Shown here piece by piece: positions 10,771 to 23,380 of a stretch of 64,000 nt of DNA. The first letter of the stretch is position 1, and every line of letters starts with the position of its first letter. A program made the translations under genes and the position numbers. Origin of the DNA: Megascapheus bottae (Eukaryota > Chordata > Mammalia > Rodentia > Geomyidae); the NCBI GenBank assembly GCA_024803745.1, contig JANJXV010000002.1, positions 37,283,001 through 37,347,000 of the forward strand. Reading direction: 5' to 3'. The notes beneath the pieces were generated by a model. That model made no database searches. It was not told where the DNA came from and was given only the letters and a program-made list of their open reading frames with translations.

Positions 10771-13139
10771 AATTAATAATAACCAAACAAAAAGTGCAGT
10801 AATTATCCATAAAAAGTTATAAACCTTTGTTGAAAATTTAAATATTTAAATAAATAAAAAGATTCCTTACATTTATAGATTGGCAAACAATGTCAGGACT
10901 CTCCAGATTAATTTATAGATTCAACAAAAAACAATTTCACCTAGCTCTTTTGACAAGCTGATCCTAAAATCCTTCTTATTAAAATGGAAGAAAAAAACCA
11001 GAAAAGACAAAATCATCTTGGAGAAATAAGAGACGAACTTGGAAGACTCATTCTTCCTAATTTCAAAACTCATTATAATGCCACAGGAATTGAAATAATA
11101 TGAATCTGGCCTAAGGATCAACAGGCTGATCAGTGACATAAAATTTGATAGTACAGGAAAGATACATAAATATCTTAAGTCATCTACATTGTTTCTTTGG
11201 TAGTCATTGTTTCATCTTGACTGTTTCTCCAAAGAAACAAATGTCTTGAAAAACTGTGTAGAATGCAGTGAGCAGAATGAATACTGAAGGAAATCTATTA
11301 CTCACTTTATCATATTCAATGTTGTCATAATCTAGATCTTGTTATCACAAATCTCCTCCCTGATTTCCCATGGTCCTCCATTATCCTCTTGGCTACCCTT
11401 CCAAAGCAGTCCTCTGCTGCTGACAGCTCTACTTCTCTCATAAAGCACCATAGACATTCACTGGGCACCTTTGACTCGTATGCTCTTATCTAAGCCCTTC
11501 TAAGTCTTCTCCTGTGAACTGTATTTATCAGTGATTTCACCCTGCTGGTAGTAGTTCATAAAACTGACATTACAGAAGACCAGAAGGTTCTCCTTGCTGC
11601 ACTGCCCCCAATTAATGAATTGGGGATAGCCATATTCTACTGCGTGAACTGAAAAAGCAGAGAAGAATGAAACGAAGGGAGAAGGAGAATGCATTGGGTT
11701 TCTGATTACTTTCCAGCCCCCACCAACCTAATTCCATCCAGAGGCCACAATATATCCACCTATTAGTTCCCTAGAATACCCTAAATCTTACAGTAATTTC
11801 CTCCTTCTCCAACAGTTACACCTTTGGAGGGTTATGTTTTAATTACTTTGTGTCACTATCTGTGACTTATTCAATACCAGTCACAAAGTGTATGCACATG
11901 AGGTACCTTACTCCAGAAATCCCTTCCTCCTTCCCCACAAAGCAGAACTCCCTACTATGCTGATGCTAGGAACTCCTACAGTATTGCAGGTCTACATTTC
12001 TTCAGACAAATATGCCCTGGTTCATATTCCTATGGTTATCAACTTATATTTTTGTGGGAAAGGATGGATGTCTTTGGTATTATGTTCATCTCTACCCACC
12101 AAGCACCACAGAAGTAGACAGCTGTCAGCCTGTGATTCTTTTTAAAAGAGAGAGAGAATGAATGAACACCTTTTTACTCAATCTCTACTCTTGGGCTGAT
12201 CTCTAAACTTCTCTCCTTCAGGCTGGTATTAAAGAAGTGGAGATTTTATCAGCCAATTTACCAGTGAACCATGAGCCATGTAGACAGACAAATAGGATAA
12301 TTGTGGCCCAAAAATCTTACTTCAAGGCCAGAATACCATTTGGTTGTCAATATTGATCACGTTTAATTAGAAAATTGCCAGATCCCTGCTTTTCTCAGCG
12401 TTGTGTGGGCATCACCTAAAAGCACAGGGATGACAAGCTGTTCTGAGCATCTGCAGTGTTTATGCAATAAACATGTTTCATATGAGAGAATGTGTGCCTT
12501 CTTTTGAACTAGACCACAGCCTTTTCAAATTTCATCTCTTTTTCCTTTAGGAACTTTCTCTTCAGTAGTTACAATGAAGCAACTATTAATGATAGCTCCT
12601 ACAGTTATTAAAATTATGGTTATTTTAATTCATACCAAGAGGATGAGAAATTGCAGAATGGACTTAGAATAAGGTTTAAGAAATAATCTCAGTAGAAATA
12701 GAAGAGTTACTTGAGGTACATTGTGCATTTGTGATGCGGGTTATTAACCTGTCAGGTACAGCAATCCCTTCCAAGCATCCCTTTGGTCTTTAATGGCCCT
12801 ATCAGAGCCCTTTCTAGAAGGAAAGCAAGCTCTAATCACTATGTTTTATGGTATACACTCAGTTGCTCAAATAGCAGGTGACAGTCACTGTGTGACTTGC
12901 CATTTGAGCCATCTATATTTATGTTGATCCACCATCAGAATTGGAGGGAAAAAAATCTGTCACTCTGCAGTAATAGTTAGAAGAAGGTTAGGTAGCACAA
13001 AAGGCAAGTGTTCATTTTGTTGCTATCTATAATTAGAAGTGGTTGTTTAGCAGTAAGCAATTTGCTCATCGTAGATTCTAGGCTTAGACATATGTACCGA
13101 GTTACTGGTAAATAAAATTTATATGTGAATCAGTCAATC
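10771..13139. other. No gene; long repeat-poor stretch, 12360-13130 looks conserved-like
   Basis: No young repeat in 2.3 kb, which is unusual for this window. 11730-12000 may contain an L2 3' scrap ('ccagaaatcccttcctccttccccac'). 12360-13130 has balanced composition and TAAT/ATTA-type motifs ('ttattaacctgtcagg', 'ctataattagaag') without microsatellites. A noncoding regulatory role is only a guess. Confidence 0.35.
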
Positions 13140-13156
13140 AAAAATAGACAAGAATG

Positions 13157-13345
13157 GGGACCGGGAGTTTGGCCTAGTGGTAGAGTGCCTGCCTAGCATG
13201 CACGAAGACCCAGGTTCGATTCCTAGGTACCACATACATAGAAAAGGCCAGAAGTGGTGTGGTGGCTCAGGGTAGAACACTAGCCTTGAGGAAAGTCCAA
13301 GGACAGTGCTCAGGCCCTGAACTCAAGCCCAGGACTGGCAAAAAA
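13157..13345 (+). mobile_element. Dimeric ID-like SINE, well preserved
   Basis: Left half has intact-looking Pol III B-box 'ggttcgattcc' (13213-13223) and A-box region 'tggcctagtggtagag'; right half and A-tail present. A 17-bp exact duplication 'aaaaatagacaagaatg' (13140-13156 / 13346-13362) brackets it. Confidence 0.92.
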
Positions 13346-13362
13346 AAAAATAGACAAGAATG

Positions 13363-13835
13363 AAAACTCATAGCATTTTTCTGTCTGTGATCATCAATAA
13401 GATATGCTTAAATTATGAACTTGGAAGAATTCACTCATATTTCATGATTCACTAATACTAACACAAATAAATAGATTGTTAATCTTCTATAGCTTGAAAG
13501 TTACCTTTCACCTAAGTCTCATAAAATTAATGACATTTTGAGACACTTGAAGGAGAATCCTTCTTTAACTTGGTTGATTATTTGTAACCCTTAGGATGGG
13601 AAACATAGAAAAGCGAAAACAAATAATAATTTATCAGTTTAATACTATGATCCTGAGACAAGTAATTTTTATATTCTGTCACCTTTCGATATGTAGTTAT
13701 ACAAGTGTGATTAAAATTTATATTTAAAATATATTTAGTACTATACCACTACACTGTTTTATAATATGCTTTCTTCTTTATTTTCAGTTTACAATGTAGT
13801 GCAATTATGTATCTGATCTAGAATTTAGAAAATTC
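13363..13835. other. AT-rich, no gene or recognised repeat
   Basis: Unusually AT-rich (for example 13690-13790). No supported feature. Confidence 0.5.
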
Positions 13836-13985
13836 TTCAAATAAAGGGCCAGAGAGTAAATTTTGTAGGCTTTATAGGCCATGCAGTCTTTGTCAAACTA
13901 ATTTCTGCAGGACAAGGGAAAGAACATAGATAAGATGTAAATAAATGAAGCAAGACATATAAATTCATACAGTTTTAACAGAACT
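13836..13985 (+). mobile_element. MER20-like hAT DNA transposon relic
   Basis: 'caaataaagggccagagagtaaattttgtaggctttataggccatgcagtctttgtc' follows the MER20 consensus order ('…aaagggccagatagtaaatattttaggctttgcaggccatatggtctctgtc'). Non-autonomous hAT-Charlie element, ancient in placental mammals. Confidence 0.8.
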
Positions 13986-14531
13986 CCTATAAATTACCAG
14001 TAAAAATTGTATTGCATTTATTCTAAAATTTTATGTGCATGCAAAGGGAATCAAAGAGATAAAACAATTTTTATAGCAAAAACACAAATGAGAAAAGTCT
14101 TAAAATATACTTAAAGCTAAAATAATCAAAATCATGTGGTACTGTTAGAAAGTAAATGCAAAGAGAATAGACAGAATCACCCAGATATATGCCCACTTCC
14201 TGTTGACATAGATACACCAGCAATTCAGAGAAGAAACAGCATTTTTAACAAATTTTACTAGAGTGATTGGACATCAGTAGGCAAAAACTATGAATCTCAA
14301 TCTACACCATATATTTCATGCATGTAGAGATTAACTCAAAGGGGTCATAAATTTAAATGTATTAAAAGATTATAAAACTTTTAGGGCAAAATGTTTTTGA
14401 CCTAGAGCTACTAAGAACTCCTTGGATATAAAACCAAAAGCATATTCAAAAAAGAAGAAAATGAATAAATTTCACTTAAAACTGTGAACTTTTGCTTTGT
14501 AAAAGACCTAATTAAGTAGATGAAAAGAAAT

Positions 14532-14798
14532 GGGGTGCCAGTGGCTTATTCCTATTATACCAGCTATTCAGGAAGCTATTCAGCTATTCAGATCTGAGGT
14601 CTCAATTCAAAGCCAGTTCAGGCAGACAAATCAATGGGACTCTTATCTCCAATTAACAAGCAAAATGCTAGAACTTAAGGCATGGCTTAAGTACAAGAGT
14701 ACCAACCTTGAATGAAAAAGCCATGTGAGAAATTAAGCCATGTGAGGTCCTAAATTAATTCAAGCCCCACTACTTGCACACACATCCAAAAAAAAAGA
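14532..14798 (+). mobile_element. B1-dID composite SINE with internal duplication
   Basis: 7SL-like part carries a small local repeat ('agctattcaggaagctattcagctattcag', quoted in parts: 'agctattcag' occurs repeatedly at 14559-14590). The ID-like part is diverged and extended ('gccatgtgagaaattaagccatgtgag', a second small repeat). Inserted in the old L1. Confidence 0.75.
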
Positions 14799-15090
14799 TT
14801 AAAAGACAGATAGAAACTAGGGATTTGCAGGCCATATACCTGACAAAAAGTCACATGACTAGATATTACTACAGACATAAAATAATAACTAAGTAAAAAG
14901 GTAATAATAAAGCCAAAATAAAAATCTCATGAAGATGAACAGAAACTAGATTTTCTATATTTTGTTTAAGAGATTATAAAAATGATACCATTATGCATTG
15001 TTTTCTTGAATGATAGACCTACACTTATTGTCAAATTACAATCAAATTTCTAGACATTTATGTCCCAAAATAAAGTTATATCCATATGAA

Positions 15091-15150
15091 ATTAATGTAC
15101 CTTCTATCTGGCGAATATAATGTAACCCTTCTATTAATTACAAAAAAAAC
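15091..15150 (+). mobile_element. Ultra-short (60 bp) L1 3'-end insertion
   Basis: Only the last 60 bp of the young L1 3' end, sense: 'ttaatgtaccttctatctgg…tgtaacccttctattaattac' plus A-tail. Flanked by a perfect 22-bp duplication beginning 'aataaagttatatcc' (15069-15090 / 15151-15172), so it is an independent, extremely truncated insertion rather than an eroded copy. Confidence 0.9.
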
Positions 15151-15320
15151 AATAAAGTTATATCCATATGAAAACCAACGAATAGACATAGCAGCATTAT
15201 TTGTGATAGACAAAATCCATTACCATTGATAAACATCCTTCAACAAGTAAAAAGTTGAACAAAATGAGGTACATATTTTCCAAAAAGTACTACTTGCCAT
15301 TTAAAAAAATTGGAACTACT

Positions 15321-15462
15321 AGATGATTGGAAGAGGATGGAGGAGGGAAATGGGGACAAAAACATGAGAAGGGGTATCAATGTGTGAGAAGTAATGCACC
15401 TACTACTTGGCAAATGTAACTGTATCCCCTCTATACATTACCCTGACAATAAAAAGTAAAAT
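15321..15462 (+). mobile_element. Short L1 3'UTR insertion (142 bp)
   Basis: Carries 'gggacaaaaacatgagaagg', 'ggtatcaatgtgtgagaagtaatgc', 'aaatgtaactgtatcccctc' and A-rich end, as in the L1 tail at 30552-30705. Exact 13-bp duplication 'aattggaactact' (15308-15320 / 15463-15475). Confidence 0.92.
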
Positions 15463-16045
15463 AATTGGAACTACTGATGAGTAAAATGTCATAGACACTT
15501 CTCAATGATAATATGCTGAGTGAAAGACAAGAAAATATTAGTCATATTCATTCACTAGCCAAAGTATGGAAATAACCCAGATGTCTCTCAGTGGATGAAT
15601 AGATCAGAAATATGATATATATATTTATATATTTTTTATTCATCCATTGGAAAAATGAGATTACATCATTTGCAAAGAAATGTGTGAACCCAAGGAAAGT
15701 TATATCAAGAGAAGTAAGTCAGCCCAAAGGCAAACATGTATATATGGCCATTAGATCTAACATAAATGTACAAGTAAACACATGTGGGATTGTATGCAAG
15801 TGTACACAAATATATTAACTGAGTATGGTATTTTCAGGGCAGAATTCAGTGTAATTTCTTAGGAAAATGAACTTATAATCCAATAGAATGAGTATCAGGA
15901 AACATATTGGAAATGTAGTCCACATTTTGGGAGGGAGTTAGGAGAAAGTGGGAGAAAACATCGGAAGGGATAATAATGTTCTAGAAGTAATCTGAGTAAC
16001 TTACTAATGTAACTGTAACCAGTCTACACATTACTTGGATAATAA

Positions 16046-16309
16046 AATAAAAGAAAATGAAAAGTAAGAGACTGGGCAGTCGAGGATAGCAGGTTAGGTG
16101 ACTGAAGAGAGGAAGAAGAAAGAATACAGTCATAATTTTCAGTGCACCTCCCATCAAACTAAGAAAATAGAGGGGAGGATTTGGGTTGGGAGAGATTAAA
16201 GAGGTTGCAATGATGAAGATGCATAGTGCTCATAAAGTGACATACTCAATGCTAACTTCTTTCTACAATTACATAAAGATAATAAAATATAAGTTTAAAA
16301 AGAGAAAAC
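16046..16309. other. Unassigned, possibly another old L1 tail
   Basis: Ends in 'ttacataaagataataaaatataag', reminiscent of the L1 3' end, but I cannot place the rest. Confidence 0.3.
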
Positions 16310-16625
16310 AAGATGTATTATATTGCTTCATTCATATTTCATTTCAAAAATGACAATATTAATCATAGAGAACGAATTAGTGGTTTTGAGCAAGTTTTAG
16401 AGAGAAGAGACAACATAAGAGATTTAGTGAAGAGTTCTGTATCTTGATTATAGTTGTGAGCTGAAAAATATACATACAGTACTAATGTCAATTCCCTGGT
16501 GTCATACTGTACTATACTTATGTAAGATGTAACCCATGGAAGGAAATCAGGAAAAAAATGACTTTCTGTACTACCTTTGTAACGATAAATCTGTAAATCA
16601 ATAAGTATTCCAGAACAAAAAATTA
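16310..16625 (+). mobile_element. Ancient L1 (L1M-type) 3' end
   Basis: Matches the general order of old mammalian L1M tails: 'tcttgattatagttgtgag…atacatacagtactaatgtcaa…', then 'taagatgtaacccatggaaggaaatcagg…ctttctgtactacctttgtaac…taaatctgtaaatcaataagtattcc'. Confidence 0.65.
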
Positions 16626-17011
16626 ATAAACAAATAAATCAAGTAATATATTATTTAGCCATACTTTGGCTGAAATTTACTAGTTCTTGATCTACATCAA
16701 TTTATATGTTTGATAACATTTTATTAGCTCTACAATGTCATTCTTTGAATATAAAATTTAGTTCAACCTATTCCCTGGTTTTTTAATTTTTCTCTTTCAA
16801 AAATCAAGATATAGAATATTTTAGGTGTTCTTATTCATCTATAATTATCTCTTTAGAATTAATATGAAAAATGAACATCAGATGTATACATACCAGGAAT
16901 GCACAATCATGCCTCAGTATTAGTATCAGTAATTAGTTTCAGTCACCCCCCCCAACACATACACACACACACTCCTCCCTAATACCTGGAGATTCAAGAG
17001 AGGTTGGCTGA

Positions 17012-18525
<1,514 letters not shown>

Positions 18526-18750
18526 ATCCAGCCAGGCAAGGAATGCTTGGAATCCTACTCAGGAGGCTGAGATCTGAGGATCACAGTTCAAAGCCAGCCT
18601 GGGCACTAAAGAATGTGAAACTCTTTTCTCCAATTAACCACCAGAAAACTAGCTCCAGGGGTAGGGTAGTAGCCTTGAGCTGAAGAGCTCAGGGACAGTG
18701 CCCAGGCCCAGTTCAAGCCCCATGACCAACAATAAATAAATAAAAAATAA
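18526..18750 (+). mobile_element. B1-dID composite SINE
   Basis: Both modules visible: 'ctactcaggaggctgagatctgaggatcacagttcaaagccagcctggg…ctccaattaaccaccag', then a slightly deleted ID-like half ('gggtagggtagtagccttgagctgaagagctcagggacagtgccc'). A-rich tail. Confidence 0.88.
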
Positions 18751-18994
18751 GCAAACAAGCAAGCAAACAAACTCCCAATCCATCTCACTAAGAGCTGGTT
18801 TTTTTTTTCCTTCAGATCAGGCACTACCTTGCAATCCAAAAAGCCTCAGTACCCTTTGGGAATTCTTTCAGGACAGGACAGGACAGGAATTAAGTTCTCT
18901 TCCTATTTTATTGAAGTAGTATTATATAGAATGTTCCCAATTGTATGTTTTATATTACTAATATTTCATTTGAGGAGGAAAGTTCATGTGGACT

Positions 18995-19135
18995 TATTTT
19001 TATTTACTTATTTATTTATTTTATGGGTGTGCCAGTCCTGGGGCTTGAACTCAGGTCCTGGATACTGTGTGCCTGAGTTTTTGTGATCAAGGCTAGAACT
19101 CCATACCACTTGAGCCACAGGTTCACTGCCAGCAT
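18995..19135 (-). mobile_element. dID half of a B1-dID SINE, antisense
   Basis: 'ttatttatttatttta' (A-tail), 'gccagtcctggggcttgaactcagg', 'aaggctagaactc…accacttgagccacagg' is the antisense of the shared right module. No 7SL part follows, so this is either 5'-truncated or a lone dID unit. Confidence 0.8.
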
Positions 19136-19957
19136 TTTTTTGCAGGGGAGGATAAAGAATTAAAGAAGAGACTTCATATTATTATGCTATACTATAAATC
19201 TAAAAATGTATATATAGCAGAACTATGGTAAATGTTCAACAAATGTTTCATTATTCCTTTTCGTAATATCTAAGATAATCACAGAATGGAGTCTTAGGAT
19301 CTCAAGACACTCTTGGTTTGTGAAAATTATACAGCTGCTATTGTACAAATTTAACTTCCAGGCAAATATACACAAAGTTGCAGCTCAAGTAACATAACTA
19401 TGTTTTTTGTTCTCCTGCACTTGCATCTCCTAAGCCAGTGGGTCATGACATGTGAAAGTAAGGGTCTTTATTGAGGGAGAAAGAATTTACTAAAGCACAC
19501 CTAGAAGAGTACTGAAGAATAGCCAGCTATTCTCTTAGCCAGTGATTTTCAGGGGGTCACTTGGCTACTTTTCATTCAGGGAATAGATAAGAACAGTTGA
19601 AGTTACCCGTCTTAACACGAGAAACAGCAATGCATAATCAAGAGGAAAGAAGACAATCCAGAAAAAAAAAATAACAGCAGGAAACTTAGGTGAGTAAAAC
19701 ACATCAAATAAGTAGCCTCAGTCTTAGGAAGCAGCTTCTAGATGTTTATTGGGTTGGGTGCAATGTGAGTTTGACTACCTCTGACTTTTTTTATAGTAGA
19801 TCGAAGAAACAGTACTAGAAATGGAAAGCTAGATTGAGTGACACCTGCTAACCACAAGGTATTGACAGAGAAATAGACATGAAGTTTTCTCCATGTGTTC
19901 ACAAAAGCTCGAAGACAGCTGATACCATTCTAACATACACAACTACTGCAGAGACAG
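19136..19957. other. No gene or recognised repeat
   Basis: Unique-looking sequence without supported features. Confidence 0.5.
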
Positions 19958-19970
19958 CAGATCAAGGCTC

Positions 19971-20576
19971 TTTGTTAATTTTTTATTGTAATTAATAGAA
20001 GGGTTACATTATATTCACCAGATAGAAGGTACATTACTTCACAAATATTGATACCCTTTCTCATATCGTGGTCCCCTTCCCTACCCCCCACCTCCCGCAC
20101 AACTCACACAACTTGTTTTCCCCTCTACCCTCTCCTATTTCAAATAACCAATTAAGCATATATAAAATATATCAGATAACAAGGTGAAATATTGTAACAA
20201 TATGAGATAACCAAGGGACAGCAAAAGAGATGAGAGATAACATAGTACATTAATGACAACAATCACTTATTATATGGCTTTTGTTTCTTTATCCTGGAAG
20301 TCCTTACATTTGTCATACTATATGGCCTTATTTATCTAGATTTTGTTCTATTTTTAATCTCTGCTAGGAGAGCCCAAGGTTTCTACTGATTATGTCAGAT
20401 GAGGGAAACCGTTGAGCCTATGTTCCTTTGAATCTGGCTAACTTCACTTAATATGATTTTTTCTAAGTCTTTCCATTTCCTTACAAATGGGGCAATATCG
20501 TTCTTTCTGACAGCAACATAGAATTCCATTGTGTATCAATACCACATCTTGTTGATCCATTCATCAACTGAGGAAC
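19971..20576 (-). mobile_element. L1 3' end with the end of ORF2
   Basis: Antisense 3'UTR as at 4414, continuing into the terminal ORF2 region ('gaatctggctaacttcacttaatatg…cttacaaatggggcaatatcg…tctgacagcaacatagaattccattgtgtat…tgttgatccattcatcaactgagg'). Flanking duplication 'cagatcaagRctc' (19958-19970 / 20577-20589, one mismatch). About 606 bp, 5'-truncated. Confidence 0.9.
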
Positions 20577-20739
20577 CAGATCAAGACTCGTAAACAAAGC
20601 ATTAGTCTTCACCTATCAATATTGCCAGGAGCTGTGCCTCTACAGAAGCACAATGTGATGTCTCAGACACAGGACTAGATACAATGTCCTGAATGTAGAC
20701 ATGCATATGATATAGCCTGTGATGTGGGATAGGTACACG

Positions 20740-21285
20740 CGACCTACCAGACATCTCATTTCAACCTCTGTGGACTCAACCAAGTGTTGAACAAAAGTAT
20801 TTTTTTAGGAAAAACAATCCCAGAAATAGCCCAAATGCAAAACTTGAATTTGACTCATGGCAAAGCAGTTTGCTGAGACCACGCAAATAAATCATGTGTA
20901 GGCTTGCCCTGCTGTAGCCTCCCACCATTTCACAGCACTTCAGCCTCGTCAGACACTCAGCGTTTCAGCGTCGTTTGCCTAGAAAACAATTTCACTCAAT
21001 TACTAGTAATTAGGCTAACACTGGTTGAACCTGTACTGAAAAGTTCGACTTATTTTCCTAGTTCTTATTAACTAAATATACAATGTAACAACTATTTCAT
21101 AGCATCTACATTGCATTAGGTATTATAAGTAACTAACAGTGATTTTAAGTTTATAAAAAATGTGGAAATATTATTCAACAATACCGTGACACTTCATACA
21201 ACAGATTGAACATCCATGGATGATGTTCCCCACAGGCATCTGGAACCAGGCTCTCACAGGTACTAGGGGACGATGGCACTCACTA
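20740..21285. mobile_element. Tigger-like (pogo/mariner) DNA transposon or MITE relic
   Basis: 21060-21285 follows the order of Tigger-related elements: 'caactatttcatagcatctacattgcattagg', 'tattataagtaa', 'gattttaagt', 'aacatccatggatgatg', 'ctggaaccaggct', ending 'ggggacgatgg'. 20790-20860 ('caaaacttgaatttgac') fits the same group. Strand and exact ends are uncertain. Confidence 0.55.
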
Positions 21286-21374
21286 ATTTGAGCTTGCAAG
21301 AAGACATGACATAAAGATATCAGCATTCAGTGCAGCACTACTGAAGATAAGGCTCAAGCTCACAAAGGAAAGTG

Positions 21375-21490
21375 GGTCTGATGGCTGCGGTGGGGTATGC
21401 CTATAATCTCAACATTTGGGAGGCTGAGGCAAAAGGATGTTAAATTTGAGGCAACCTACGCTCCATAGCAAGACTTTCTCAGAAAGCTAA
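21375..21490 (+). mobile_element. B1-like (7SL) SINE monomer
   Basis: 'ggctgcggtggggtatgcctataatctcaacatttgggaggctgaggcaaaagg…cctacgctccatagcaagactttctcag' is the canonical 7SL/B1 order without the ID module. Confidence 0.8.
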
Positions 21491-23125
21491 AGCTAGGAAA
21501 CAAATACATTCGTACAATTGAAAGAAATGAAATTAAAACAAGTTAACTAAGTTAAAATAACTTCAGTTATTATTAATAAAGTAAAATAAGTAAAATAACT
21601 TAACTGTAGATATAAAGGCCAAAATGTCTTTTCCTAAGAGATAAGTACCAAATGGCAGCACAGCTTACATTTAGATGACTTCTGGTGGAGAGGCCTGATT
21701 TATGGAGAATGTCTATTCTGCACATTTCTTGATTAGACAGTCAGCTGAAACCTTAAAATTTTAAATTTCAATGCCTAGTGTTAGGAAAAGATTTCCAGAA
21801 TGTCTTCTTTTCTTGTCAAGTACATATGTGCTGTCTCACCTAGCCTAGACCTTAAATCTTAGCTCTCCTAATCGCTTCAATATCTTCTACCCCCCATCAA
21901 CAGAAGTGCTTGTGGTTGAGGGCATGGCCCCTTCTCTTCCTTTCCATTTGTACAGAAGAACAAAATACACATTTTAGACCTCAATTATAAGCTCTCCTGC
22001 TTGACCCTGGCTTTGAAACCACAAAATGATCCTGCTCTTTGTTTCATGTTTCTCTTTTTAGAAAGAACAAATGAGATTCAATTGGTAGGAACATATGATG
22101 GGGAAAAAAGAATTGGAGTGAAAACTGAAACTGCCTCAAGCACCAGATGCCAAAAGAACAAACCTGGTTAATGATTTCTCTTTTAAATATATCGCATGCT
22201 TTCTAGCAATGAAAATAGCAGCAGGAAAACAGGCAAGGTAGATATGTCATAACGTCCACCCACTTAGAAAGATATTGCATTCTAATGGGACTGGGGGTGG
22301 AAGAATAGCAGAAAGAGAAATTCAAGTAATATTTGAACTCCAACTAGGGGCCCAACACCACTGTGTATATTTGAAATGTTAATTCATTTTCTCTAACCCC
22401 AGGAACACATTTGGAATTTGGTGGAAATTTCATTCTGTCTCAGTATGAACACTGGGAATTATTAGTCACCCATAAGGAAAGCCTTTTCATTCTGTTCAAG
22501 ATGAATTTCTACTGAAGATGGGGTGTCAGGAACACCCAAGACTAGCTCCAGTTGGAGATCTGTTAGGAGGACTCATGTAACACAGATGAAGTTGTGCCAG
22601 TTGTGCCATGGCTAAGATTTCTCCAATAAAACAGTAAAGATAAACAACTAGACCATAAGAGGGAAGGGCTGGTGGGTTGTGGAAGAGTCCCGATGCAAGT
22701 TTTCTTATACTTTTACCTTTTGGCCATGGTTCTGCCCAAAGAAACCAGTAGAGACTCAAAGCCAGTTACTCATATAGCTACTAGATACTTAGTGCCTACT
22801 AAAGATCCAGACATCAGTTTTCAATCTATGGTGTATTATTCCCACACTGAGCCAGTCTTTCATCAGTTAACTGTTGGTGAGGAATCTGCTGACACCCATG
22901 TTTGCAAATGTTAGCTGAAGGCCACCTTGAACACAGGCCTTTCTCAAGAAAGCTGTTGCAGATATGCAATGTGAACTCTGATTCTGTAAAGATTACATAG
23001 TAAGACATGGCCTCCATGTAAATACCTCATCCGTATCTATGCCCACGTCCAAATTTATAGGAATAACAAGCAAAATACACTAAGAAAAAGTAGAAGGAGA
23101 GCAAAGCCTACAAAATAATCTCCAC
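21491..23125. other. No gene or recognised repeat
   Basis: 1.6 kb of unique-looking sequence. Short frames at 22526-22914 on both strands have no recognisable product. Confidence 0.5.
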
Positions 23126-23140
23126 AGAAACACAACAATG

Positions 23141-23369
23141 GCCGGCGCAATGGCTCACACATGCAATCCTAGCTATTCAGGAGGCTGAGATATGAGGATC
23201 CAGGTTCAAAGCCAGCCCAGGCACTAAAAAAGTTCATGAGACTCTTATCTCCAGTTAATTATCAGAAAAGCAGAAATGGTGCTGTAGTGAAGCTTAGTGA
23301 GCTGAAGAGCTCAGTAACAGCGCCCACACCCAGAGTTCAATTCTCACAACCTTTAAAAAATAAAAAGAA
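23141..23369 (+). mobile_element. B1-dID composite SINE
   Basis: 'gccggcgcaatggctcac…ctattcaggaggctgagatatgagg…aagccagcccagg…ctccagttaattatcag', then 'gctgaagagctcagtaacagcgccc…gagttcaatt' and an A-rich tail. Flanking duplication 'agaaacacaac' / 'agaaacataac'. Confidence 0.87.
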
Positions 23370-23380
23370 AGAAACATAAC

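Larger units (their letters stand above)
14030..16045 (+). mobile_element. Old L1 ORF2/3' region, interrupted by younger insertions
   Basis: Degraded L1 ORF2 text: 'ataatcaaaatcatgtggtactgt', 'cagatatatgcccacttcctgttgac', later 'aagtatggaaataacccagatgtctctcagtggatgaat' (the C-terminal '[14 protein letters not shown]' region seen in the younger copies) and a 3'UTR-like end 'taacttactaatgtaactgtaacc…ataataaaataaa'. May be more than one element. It is split by a SINE (14532-14798) and two short L1 inserts (15091-15150, 15321-15462). All frames are broken. Confidence 0.65.
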
